Shown piece by piece: positions 25,368-37,500 of a stretch of DNA of 64,000 nucleotides. The notes under the pieces were generated by a model that saw only the letters and a list, made by a program, of their open reading frames with translations, was not told the origin of the DNA and did no database searches. Numbering within the stretch: position 1 is the first letter of the stretch; each line of letters opens with the position of its first letter. Made by a program: the position numbers and the translations under genes. Origin of the DNA: Hippasteria phrygiana (lineage: Eukaryota > Echinodermata > Asteroidea > Valvatida > Goniasteridae); NCBI GenBank assembly GCA_037893225.1, contig JAZGUH010000379.1, positions 253,001-317,000 of the forward strand. Direction: 5' to 3'.

Positions 25368-25987
25368 TGCCAAATTTTAGACAAAAGCAGTCAAAAGGGC
25401 AAGGCTATAGGCTTGTATTTTTATCAATTTGGGGCCAAAACTTACTTTTTCTGCAAAATGAGGAATGCCAAATTTTGGACAAAAGCAGTCAAAAGGGCAA
25501 GGCTATAGGCTTGTATTTTTATCAATTTGGGGCCAAAACTTACTTTTTCTAAAAATGAGGAATTTCAAATTTTGGACAAAATCAGTCAAAATGGCAAGGC
25601 TATAGGCTTGTATTTTTATCAATTTAATGCCAAAAATTACTTTTTCTGCAAAATGAGGAATGCCAAATTTTGGACAAAATCGGTAAAATTGCAAGGCTAT
25701 AATAGGCTATATATTTCTGTCCGTGCTTCGCAGATTACAACTCGGACTTTCTTTGAGTTACAACTTCCATCTCTTATACCCAAGACAAAAGTAAACAAAC
25801 AAAAACATCCAAAACCAAAACCAATTCCGTCTCACCTTCAATAAATATAAAGGCTAGAGACAAGCTGCATTTATGAAACAACATAACCAATCCACTTGGT
25901 GGATTTCGCCAGTAAATGCACTAAAAACGTACCACATCCTAATTGAAGTAAACCACAAAATCTTCTGATCGATAAAATTTGATGAGA

Positions 25988-26435
25988 ATTTGTGACCCGC
26001 TCCAGAAAAAGGTGATATAAGTCGCACTATGTATTTACGTGTAATGGCCCTTTCAACGTTGAGAGGGTGAAATTTTTCGTCAATTTATTTTTTGTTTTTT
26101 GTCTTTAATGACATGTTAAATATCTAAAGTTTCAGGTTTGGTGCACAACAATGTAGATTTCAGTGAATAAAGTGAAAAAATACCCTTTTTAGAGTGCATT
26201 GTTCCATTGCATTGTATTAGAACTAGCTATTTCAAAGCTTGTTTTCTCTGTTGTGCAATTTGAACTCCATAGAACTAATTAATATGCAAAAACGCGATAT
26301 CTCCAAAACGGAAAGGGCTTTGGAGCTCTATCATGTACTAAATGAAAGCTTACATTGCGGGCTTTTCAAACATACATAAAACTAATTTTTCATATTTTGC
26401 GACATAATATACCTTTTTCCAGAGCGGGTCACATT
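25988..26435. mobile_element. MITE-like element with TGTGACCCGCTC ends
   Basis: The left end 25988-26027 (TGTGACCCGCTCCAGAAAAA then ggtgatataagtcgca) and right end 26398-26435 are inverted copies of about 38 bp. The 448-bp element is AT-rich and encodes no protein. Superfamily is not assigned. Confidence 0.7.
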
Positions 26436-27567
26436 TACAATTCAATATCTGTCCATGGATCCTCTTCTTCCCTTACTCCATGAAAACGACAAATTATGTA
26501 GAATTAAAATGGGTTAAAATGAAAATGATAGCATGAATACAATTAACCCCCAAACAAATTGTAATTACAAATACATGTACAATGGAAAGCTGGTACAAAT
26601 AAGTCGCCTCGAACAGCAAAAGAAACAGCACACTCCATCTCTAGCATGTATCAATGGAGAAATGTTTTCCTTTGACCTCAAATGTTGCCTTCTACCTAGT
26701 CTGGGGAGACATGATAATCTAAGATGTTTGCATACAACCAGTCTGGCCGTGCTAAAGCAATCATATGATTCAGTAACTGCTTTGGCAAAACGGTCCTGTA
26801 TAAACCCAGGAAGGACCCTTTTAACTCAGTACATGTACTAATAGTTTTCAATTGGCAAAGACTTCATTTTGACTTTACTTTTCACCTATATTATTATGAA
26901 GAACATTGATGAGTGCATCAAGATCTAGAATAGAAGCTGGACGACTTGATTCCTAAACAGGCTTCATCAGACCAGACCACCAGTCTTACACCAGACCAGG
27001 CCAGTGATGCGGAATGCCCCGGCCCCCAGCATAGCGACACAGTTCATGACGTGTCATGCAGGCAGACTTCAAAATCATCAAAGAGTTGCTACAGCCAGTG
27101 TGACTGGCAAGGGATTTAAACCTACATGTATCGCTCTGGCCTGTGCTCTGGTAAGCAGTTCAGCTCTTTTAATATGCAGAGACGTCATGCAAACTACTAC
27201 TGCACAGTGTCTTTCACTTTGATCCCAAATACTGATCTTGATCTACATTAACCATAACCCTGCTAAAATACAACAGAATGCACCAATGGTAACAAGTTGT
27301 TGCAAGTTGTTGCATTTAGCAGTCAAGGCATGTCTCCTGGTTTGTTGCATTTAGCAGGTTAAGATGAAGCACAAGATGCACATATAAGCCTCCAGCAACA
27401 AGGCTGGTACAGATGAGTTTTACTGTGCATAGTGTAACAGAATCCATCTCTGCATTCTGTTGCATTTGGCAGGGTGCTCAGTAAATACCTTGTTAGGGTT
27501 AATGAACTGAGTTTCAAGAGAGGCAGGAATTATTTTAGATACCAAAATGTTGGGGAGTTGTAGTAGC
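26436..27567. other. Gene-free stretch, unassigned
   Basis: No supported gene. Short frames at 26533-26841 and 27004-27222 lack domains. Scattered gttgcatttagcagg phrases at about 27310, 27345 and 27458 suggest remnants of a small dispersed repeat. Confidence 0.45.
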
Positions 27568-27717
27568 TTAACCCTAACCCTCCAGTGTATTTTGGCTAGA
27601 AACCGTGCCAGACGCATCAGATTGCATACTTTGTCACATTGACTTGTGTGCAGAGTGCAGCAAAGTTGAGCTGTCAGCACAGATGCACTGTGCTGCGTCT
27701 GGCAGGGTTAAGGTTAA
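27568..27717. mobile_element. 150-bp piggyBac-type MITE, copy 1
   Basis: The element is bounded by TTAA on each side (27568 and 27714), with inverted termini CCCTAACCCT / AGGGTTAAGG and subterminal CCAGACGCA / TGCGTCTGG. A second copy of identical length lies at 38462-38611. TTAA ends and CCCT-starting termini are typical of piggyBac-related elements. Two telomere-like repeat units make up the terminus. Confidence 0.75.
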
Positions 27718-28354
27718 AGAAAAACCATTCTGTCACCATTTTACTCGAAAGAAAAGAACCAAAAAACTAAATACATGTAGTGAACTGTGCCTGCAAAGAT
27801 TTACAAACTTAAGAGAAATAATAATCAAAAATATAATAGACAAATAAAATATTAACAAAAATTCCCACTTGTCTAAGGGGTCCCAAACTCACGATAAGTC
27901 AACTGGTAAAAATATGTACCATTTAATGCCAGTATTTACAGCGGTTTAACCCCTTGAGTACGGTTATCGTAGTGAGGCACCGGGGTGGCCTGTGCAGCCA
28001 AGCGAAACTGCACAAATAGCGGAAAATAGCATCTTCCGGCCTGGTGCCACTGTTTTTTTTGCGCCATTTGGCGTCATCCGTACGCAAGGGGTTATTAAAG
28101 CCGATTTATACTTTGAGCAAACCCAAAGAAAAATGCTGCCATCACCAAACATTTCCAGCAAAAATTAAGCATGTTCAAATATATTCATCCTTTGTGAATT
28201 ATTCAAGCAAATACTAAAATCACAAGTTCCCTTCATATTTTGTGATGCTTCAAGCATGGAAAGACCTTGAAATTCCAAGATTTATAGAATAATTTGTAAA
28301 ATCTGTAAGCATCAAAGGATCTAGCAATAAGGACTGTGAATCCCAGACAACCTA
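27718..28354. other. 3' flank of NANS
   Basis: No exon is visible. The stretch contains the 3' UTR of NANS (transcribed leftward from 28355). A CpG-containing patch at 27960-28090 with a near-inverted tacggttatcg / ccgtacgcaagggg pair may be another small foldback element. Confidence 0.45.
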
Positions 28355-28546
28355 TTATGACTCGCTTACATCCTCTTCCTGAATCGCCTCATCATACTCG
28401 ATGTCTCGTAGGCTTTTCCGTCCAATCAAATTATAGATATTCTCGGGAGGATACCCCTGCGGTTCAGCCACCTTAACAGTCAACATCTCCTCCGTAAGTG
28501 CAGTGCCTGATGGGATAGCATTAGCAGCAACGACACTCTTACCAAG
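28355..28546 (-). CDS. NANS: NANS exon 7, SAF domain and stop
   Basis: 192 bp from LGKSVVAANAIPSGTALT to EEDVSES and a TAA at 28355-28357. The acceptor is attctcag. The frame upstream of LGK is intronic. Confidence 0.96.
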   Translation of the reverse strand, partial: LGKSVVAANAIPSGTALTEEMLTVKVAEPQGYPPENIYNLIGRKSLRDIEYDEAIQEEDVSES

Positions 28547-31500
28547 CTGAGAATTCAAATGAAACACATCAGTAATCAACAAACACTCGTGTGTATGCTC
28601 AATAGAGAATGCAAGTCTCACAATGATCATTGTTATTGTAGCAAAAACTAACTAGTCTATACGTAGAATCCTTAGTCTGCCTTTACACACAGTGGCATAT
28701 CCAGGATTTGGGATGGGGGGGGGGGGTGCAAATTGGAGAATTGTTTTTTTTAAAGGGGGGGAGAGGACAGAAATAATTTAAAAGCAGAGATGGGGTGTGT
28801 GCGAGTTCTGAAAAAGTAGCACTTTTGATTTCTAAATTTTTTTATTGAAAAATGTGCCTGGGGAGGAGGGTTGACAAGTTCCCACACCCCAGCTTAATAC
28901 CTAATAGCAATGTGCATGATCAATTGACTGAAAGTTGACATGAAACTTGTTACCAACACTTTTGTTATCAATTTGCAATACTCTGTGAAGCTTTTTCTTT
29001 ATAATACAGCTTTACTGTGATTTACCAGCTGAACGTTAAAAAAAACATCACTATTGTAGCTCGCATACAAGTCCTCAGAAATCCTGTATTTTACCAAAGT
29101 CTCCCTGGTTTTTCAGGTCGACTTGCACACCGTCTGAACACTAATTGATCTCAAAGAATTTACACAAGCAGAGCCTTCCAGTCTTTGGCAAGGACTGAAG
29201 TCCTGAGATGTCACAACAAACACCACCTTAGACCATATTCCATTCAAATATCACCAACAAGTAAGATTGGCTGAATACATACAACAGAGGGCAGCAGATA
29301 ACTACAACCCAGAATTTCTACCCATGGAACAACTTTATAAACCCGTCTTTAATGTTAGATTTCAAGTCAACAGCTTGATAATTCTGTGTATCATATGAAA
29401 CTTCTTGTGAGTAGTAACATGTACCTTCTTATGGCAAGCAAGTTCACAGGCTCGCATCTCTTTGACCCTTGACCCAAAGGCTCTTTCAAGATGTCGTATT
29501 TTTGTGATGAGCTCCTTCAATTCATGTGGTTCTGAGAAGCAAGAAGAAAATGGGAACTAAATATTAACAATTTTGTTTCATATCTTACATTTGTACTTAT
29601 CTTGGGTAGCCTGATCAGTGCATTAGCACTGGTCTCTCACTCTCTCTCACTCTCTCTCATAGCAAAGCTTTTGAACTGAGAGTAGGCAAGGAAAGCAATT
29701 TTAGTTTGAGCAGTGGGAGGAAAACCATACAGAAAAAATAGTGCAGGGAAAATGCAGGCCATCAGAAAATCATGAAAGCCCAATCCACAAAGTTCACTGG
29801 ATGGTAGTTGAACCAAGATCAACAGACAGGAAAGAACCACTGCATAAATCTAAATGCCTAGGTCAGTCTCAATTAAAAACTCTGGGCGAAAAAACAATGT
29901 AATGGCTATTGGAGAGACACTACAAGAAAACTCATGAGTTTTTTTTCTTTTTTCTAAACACATCAATGAAATGGAAATTCCCCTAAATGAAAACATTATT
30001 TTTTTATTTAGGTCAAGAAATTGATTTAGATTTACACAGCATTCACACTGATCAATCAAATTACAACTATATCATTTTAAAGTTGAATATCAATGTTTTG
30101 TTACCTATTGAAGATTTATCCTCTATTTAGATGTGAACTCATGAAAACCATAAGGGTGGTGGGCCTGGTCACATAAATGTGGCCAACCCCAACACCTACC
30201 TCTATTGTAGCCTTTTACCTAGAGTGGCTTTTAACCTTGTATTGGGCAACTTCCATAAAGAGCAGGAAATTCTCTGAGAGTTCAGCAGTCGCTTACCCAA
30301 TGAAGCTGCATGGTCACTGCCTTTCCATGTCTTATCCATCGTTATATGTCTCTCCACAACCTTTGCCCCCATAGCAACAGCTCCCAGGGTGATTGTCTGT
30401 CCACTCTCATGACCAGAGTAGCCAATCGGAATGTCTGGAAACTCTTTACGATATTCCTGCAGAGTCATGGAATCACATGGAATAGATCAAAGGCTCATTC
30501 CGTGTCAAATCACCCCCAAAAATGGAAATTTAAACCCATCACATGGAATAGATCAAAGGCTCAATCCGTGTCAAATCACCCCCAAAAATGGAAATTTAAA
30601 CCCGACCCAGTTCAAATTGGCTCAAATTTTTGGTGTATGGGGTAATTGAGGCTGAAAAAGCTGAAATTTCAAATTTGAGCCAATTTGAAAGGGGTCAGGT
30701 TTAACCCATTGGATGATCTGACACGGAATGACCCCCAAAGTCTTCCCCTTAACTGACTTTTACCATGTGAAATCTCACAAGATTTAACGAAGCATTTTTC
30801 ATTAAAATATGTTGCTTTGTTTCAGATTGTGGATTCAGTTGCAGTTGATGTTTCAAGATGTTTCTATCACTGCTGTTGGACTTTGTTGGAAAATGAGGGT
30901 GCTCGGAATTGGAAAATATTGGAGAAGATAAATATAATTTATAAACCTGGGCCCAATTTCATAGCGCTGCTTAACGGTAAGCAGAAAAGTTGTGTCAACT
31001 ATAGCAGGGAAATTTGCTTAAGCATTAGCATATTTCATGGCCAAGTCGTGCTAACGCTTGCGCATGCATGGACATTTATATTGTTGCATCATTAATTTAA
31101 GCAAAGTTAACGGGCTCTTCGCTGTGCTTACTGCTTACAGTCTCTATGAAATGGGCGAGGGTTCCGTGAGCAGAAAATCGTGTGTTAAGCAGCGCTATGA
31201 AATTGGGCCCGGGTCCATTAGTCACATTTCAATGTTTTGCAGACAAACCAATTACAGAATGATGAACATGTTTGATCAGTGATATTTTTAATGCTCTATT
31301 TCACAATTGTATGAAGCACAATTTCTACACTCGGCTTGTATTATTGTGAGCTACAGAAAACAAAGGGCTGATACCTCAATGATCCTAAGATGAACATCTT
31401 CAGGTGCTAGTGGATATGCACTGGTACACTGCAGAAAACAGAAATTCACATTCTCTGCTTTCACTGTCTCATACACCTAAGAAAACAATGAGATGACATT

Positions 31501-34500
31501 TAACAGTAGTCAGAAACAAGGTATAATGTTTACCCCTACAGTTTAGCTAGAAGGGTGTCTGGATGCTGTTTTACAAGATGTTGCAATTTTTGTTTTTGTT
31601 TTTATTTTGGTTTTGTTCAGTTTGTAGAATAGTGTAAAAATAACAAAGGTGCTACCAATGCCACATGCAACCTAGTTTCCACACACACACCCTCTCCTCC
31701 CCTCCCCTCCCCTCCTTTTCAATTTTAAGGCACCCTTTTCTTATTTTTAGAATTTTTTTTGCCAAGAAAAATCCTGGATGTGCTAATGAGACACAAAAGC
31801 TAACAACAGATAAATTATTGCAAAACCTGTTAATATTCCGGTAAGCTTTGGTCAAAATATTCCTGCCTCCCTTTTAATTACTACAAGGCAACCACATATC
31901 TCATTACAGCCACATATTCTGAATAATAACCCATTTCAAATATGATTGAAACAGGTTCTGTTTCTGCTATGGTGGCACCTGTCTCCAATTTGAATATTGA
32001 TTTTCAGACAGATGGTGCAGCCAGCAATAATCTACTGACTACAGAGAAATGATTTTCCGAGCACATTTGAAATCATAGCTGATCATGAGCAACCTTTTAT
32101 GCCTTTTCCCAAAATCAAACAGGGTGTGCGTATTTTTATTTCCACTTCGGTTAATTTAATTGCAAAGTGATCTTATGGCGATTTATACATGTTTTATTAG
32201 ACCCATTACTGAATACGCTGCTCCAGTGTGGAATGGGGCAATGACTAAACAACAAATAACTCATATTGGACGAGTACAGAAGAGAGCCCTTAAAATAATA
32301 TTGGGGTAAAATTATACAACTTACGATGATGTTTTAACTAATTTAACTTACAATCTTTAACTGATCGAAGAAAATCGTTGTGTGTGGCTTTTTATATAAA
32401 AACATCAGAGAGAACAAATCAATTTAAACAGTTCATTCCACCCAAAAATAATACTAGGGTTTCAAGAAACAACTTAAAAATTCTAGAAATCTGATGTAAA
32501 ACAAAACGAATGCAGGACAGTGCAATACCATACATGTACTTAATTAAATTACACAACATGGAGCAATAATGTGGTTATATAATTTATAATATTATGTCCT
32601 TTTTAATAGTTCAATTAACTTTTAAATGTCATTTTTATTATGTAAATCCATTATAATTCAGTGTTAACTGTGAGAATGGATCAATAAACCAATATCAAAT
32701 GAGATGAAAAAGTTATTACTACTCAATGTTGTCTAAGTAATCATTTGGAATCAAAAAGTATCAGTGTAAATTTTCTGTTTCTGTGGCATTTAAATAACTC
32801 GCACTGTGGAGAAAGAAAAGTGGCAGCTTCACCTTCTTTCCAAAATAATTTGAAAAAATAAAACACAAGTTGTGAGTACTTACAATACAAATATGAATTT
32901 TTTCATGGCCAATCTGCATGTACTTGCATCTTGACAAACGTTATGGTAAAATATACTTTCCTGAAAAATACAGCAAACTCTGAAAAACTACAGGCTAGAA
33001 AATACAAAAACCACAAAATATACCTTTCTCATTGTTTCCATGGACTGCATCCCAGATGAAATGATCATGGGTTTTCCCTTCTTGGCTGAACGTGTTAGGA
33101 ATGGAAGGTTGTTAGTATCACCAGAGCCAACCTTGAAAAATGGCACATCCAGCTGATGTAGGAATTCCATTGCTGCCTATACGGTACATAGATTGACATG
33201 ACAAAGAAATAGAAATGCTCGTCTTATTTTACAATGGCATAACCATAAACCTCATCCGAACCTTAAATAACAACCATAAACATATCCCTAATAGTCAGCT
33301 TAACCATTCCATTACCCTACATGTATGTTTCTCATTGTGTTGGTGTAGAGTGCATACTGAATTTGCACAATACTCAAGGAATAGGCTTTAAAATGAAACT
33401 GATTTTAACGTGACAATGGCACTTCAATCGACAAGTACATTATGTAAACATTGTCCAGATTGGAAGCCTCAATTCCAAATCTATATCGTATTTATTGTTC
33501 CTCATTAATTAATCAATCAACCTAACTCAAGTCAGAACCCAACTCCCCAAAAGCCATTGCCGCAAGTTGTCGGAACAAGTTTCCCTTGTGATTTATAAGA
33601 TAATGAAATGGAAAACTAATGCAATTAACAGTTTTAAATAGGGAGAATTTTGAGCAGAAGGGCTGGAATTAGCTCTCTAGTTTAAGGGAAACCCTTTAAT
33701 GTGAGAAAAATATTTACAAAATTGATTGATCAAAGTTGATTTACCAATTCAAGTTAGCATAAACAAATGAAGACTACAGGCGCAAAAGCCGCTAAACGCC
33801 AACAAAAGATATTTGATTATTGTATACTAGGAACTGAGAGCTTTCACTTTATATTGTTTTTTTACTTTTTCTTCATGGAAGTGGCGTTTAGCGGCTTTTG
33901 CGCCTGAAGTCTTCAAATACATTAGCTCTCTTTTTTCAACAATATTTTGGTGATAACTTTCCAGTCATCATCGTAACCTAACATCATTCAAAACCTACCT
34001 CATCCATCCCAGATGCTGTGAAGTAAATACCAAGTTCTTTGGCATACTCTTTCAATTCAGAGAATTGTTTATGGCTAAATTCTAAAAAGCGTTTATGCTC
34101 CCCATACGTCCTGCCGAAGGAGTTTTTGGATGTGTAAGGTCGTGCCAATGCAGCTTTATTGAACTTGTACTGCAGCTCGGACTTCTGAAATTTAGCACAG
34201 TCTGCTCCTGCCTCCTGTGGGAGTGGTCAGAGATATGAGGGGTGAAAAAACAACAAATAAGGCCGCAAAATACACTATTTAGTTTATAAATCATTCACCT
34301 TGGAACCTTTCATAATCAGGCACAAGCTGAGAGGGAAAAGTTGAAGACTATTGTGTGAGAAACTGTATCCCTGTTGTGCTCAAAGATTTTAAATCAATGG
34401 TTGTATGAATAAGGACACAACACAGTCATAACCATTGACCAAGATCAAGATTATGCACCTATCAATTGTTCTCCCCACTCCCACCCCACACCATTCCCAC

Positions 34501-37500
34501 ACTGCCGTAGTTTAGATATATTTTGGCAATATTTTGGAAGTGGAGACTTTGCTTGCACCAGTTAAACATCATGAAAAGTATGAGACTTTTGTCAGGAAAT
34601 TTTTGTGCAATATTGGGGAAGAAAGTTTGTGTTTTCCATTTTAGATGTTATTGGCACAGAGTACGGCCAGTCATCCAGTGTTCACATAAGTTCACATAAG
34701 TTGCCATTGTTATAAGATACTATCATTTTGGAAATAATATTGAAACATTTTTTCACAATAAAATCTGAACCAAAGAAAACGCAGAAAGAGTTCCATATCC
34801 GGCCATCACTTATTTTCCCTTAATAAGACTTAAAATCTACCAAAAAGTGTAAATCTGATGAAGAAACACAAATTTAGGAGGGACAAAATTTCAACTTATT
34901 CTTTGAAAATACTTTGACTTTTTCTGTCATGGCCCATAGACTTTTTGCACGAGGTCCAAGTGATGGCCGGATATAGAACTCTTTCAGAAAACGCCTCAAA
35001 ACGCATTTATGTGTAGACAGATTAGACCTTTGTTAACTATCGATAATAATGTCAGCACGTTAGAAGCACATGGTCGCCACTTTTACAGACACGGGCACCC
35101 AGAAATTACACCTTTAAAGTGTCATAACTCTGAAATGCAAGTACCTATCGAGCTATTTTTTTATACCATTCAATTTGTCTTGCAATTCCCTTTCCATTGA
35201 TATCAAATTTGTGACCAATAGCTAAAAACAAAAAACGTCGGACTTCCTATATCAAGGAGGGTTTTTTATTTTCCAAGATTTGTTCTGTTCCTTGCCAATT
35301 TTGGTGGGGAATTTAAGTAAAATCTTTCCCAAAAGAGAAATTTCATGGGGGAAAAGTTGCACAACATGATAGTGTAGCACACTCCAGAATCCAAATCACC
35401 GTGGCCTTGAGATAGAACCTTCCTGTAAGGAAGCAGTTCCTCGCAGTTCTGGAAGTACTAATTACACACTGAATCATGCACTTGTGCAGCATGATGAGTC
35501 AGACTCATACTAGTCTGAGTAACTTGGACCCTTTATCGCCTTTTTATCATTTGGACATGATCTGGCGATAGTAGGATCCAAGCAAGATGCATGCCGTCGG
35601 CTTTGGATTAATAAAATTTGTCTGACGACCCAACAAAAACATCCGATTTCACCCTTAAAACAACCACCAAAATACTAGATACGCCACCTGAGGAACAAGT
35701 GGAGTTCCATGATTAAGATTAAGGTACTAAGCAGGGTTGATCAAAATCATGATTTTTCTTTTTTAAATAAAAAAATCAGATTTTTTTTTTTAATTAGATA
35801 TTGTTATTTAAATTGATTTTTTTTATTTTTTTGTACATTTGCATAAAACATTAAAAATAAGTCAATTTAAATGACCACCATTGAAAGTCAAGTATGACCA
35901 CACACAATTGTTCATGAAATCAGTACTGAAATCCCTTTCATTTATCATATTCTTTCTAGAATACATATTTTGTCTTAAAATCTGTGCTACAGCATCACCA
36001 TCAATACTGCACATTTCTCATCTAAGTTGATAACAGGAAACCCCCCCACTCTACACAACTATGGTGGAATAGAACTATTTAATGTAGCCACTATAAATAT
36101 CACCATGTTGTCATGTACAGTATGTTTTGTTTTCTTTTAAAGTTTATTTTCTTCGAGTCAGAACAGATTGCAAACAATGTACAAACCATTACCCTAATAA
36201 CCCTAGGAGTGTTAAGACATCATTTAAATGAATTGCAAATGAAACAATGTTAGGTTTAATAATCGGCTTCCGTCTCTGATCTTGTTTTCAATTATTTAAT
36301 CATGTTTATGTGATTTTTTTTAGGTCATCGCTAGAGCGCAGCTATTTTGACTTTTGACGCGTAATGACCCAACTCTCGTTTGTTCTTGTTTGTTCTCGAA
36401 ATGCAAACTCTTAAGGGCAGCAAACAGGGGATTCAGTTAGACAAAGCTTCAGAGTTTGGTTTTTCATAATTTTGACCATTAAAACCGGAAGGAAACAAAT
36501 GTGTTTCTAAAGGCTTTTTCTACAAGAAGAGTGGTCGATTGTTCAATTTTGAAGCTGTGTCACAGAAAGTTTGATGCGCAGCGCGTGAAATTTCTGTGAC
36601 ACAGCTGAAATTGTTGCGCCCTACACCATTGCATTTCGCCCCATATCTCCGATGCGCAATGGAATTACTCAACAATCGACCACTCTTCTTGTAGAAAAAG
36701 CCTTTAGAAACACATTTATGTAGGTCTTTAAAGGAAACATGATTTAGGATTTATATTGCATTATTCCTGCTTAAAACAATAAAGTATTATCTTGACAATG
36801 ATATTTTGTGTCCAGAGACAATTATTTCCCAGATTAAATATGAGAAAAAAATGTTTGAAAATGTTTGTCCAAGCTACTCCACCCCCTGAGTGGGACCCTC
36901 ATTAACATAAGTGTGTGACGTAGATCGAGGCACATTACATATTCTGCTGCGCGAGCCGGCCCCATTCTTCGTCCAAAATCTAGCCAAAATGTAGTGTATT
37001 TCGGCCATGCCGACAAGGTGTGTGGCTGCTGGGTGCAGCAAAACAATGAAGGATGGAGTAAGCCTTCATTTATTTCCAACTGATGCGAAATATCGGAGAA
37101 TTTGGACGGCGAAAGTGAAGGTGACAAGAGCGAAGTGGTCCGGCCCCAGCAGCTTCTCAGCGTTATGTAGCGACCACTTTGAGCCGTCGTGTTTCGATAC
37201 TGGTATTTTCAAATCCTTTGGGATGACCATTAAAAATATGCTCAAGTCCACTGCCATCCCAACAAAGTTCCCAGATGTGAGTAAGGTACAGGCGAAAGCA
37301 GTTAAACGGCCCATTTCCCGAGGAGCCTTCGCTAAAAGGGAGAAAATCAGGGTAAGTTCGATGTTAGTTGTTGCAACTTACGAAATTGCACGTGTAGACC
37401 TAGTGTGTATATGTACATGTACGATGTACATGCGTCATTTACGGGTCTAGACTATCGAGTCGATCCATGAATTTCAGTGCCTCGGTCTACGTCACGAACA

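Larger units (their letters stand above)
20445..25710. repeat. 98-bp satellite array with higher-order structure
   Basis: About 5.3 kb is built from a 98-bp monomer containing ggcaaggctataggcttg, ttggggccaaaacttac and ttctgcaaaatgagg. The period is exact in the centre: equivalent sites fall at 21552, 21650, 21748 and 21846. Monomers at the left edge (20445-20880) are more diverged, as expected at array borders. Since 98 is not a multiple of three, each monomer opens overlapping frames of about 79 codons (240 bp) that look like a repeated protein but shift frame every unit; they are not genes. A higher-order pattern and an inverted block are listed separately. Confidence 0.97.

Noticed and set aside
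20445..25710. CRISPR-like array
   Set aside because: Monomers are contiguous with no unique spacers; a eukaryotic satellite fits better.
20621..25844. Many overlapping ~79-codon frames that encode near-identical peptides
   Set aside because: They arise from the 98-bp satellite, whose length shifts frame every unit; both strands are open and there is no start or splice logic.
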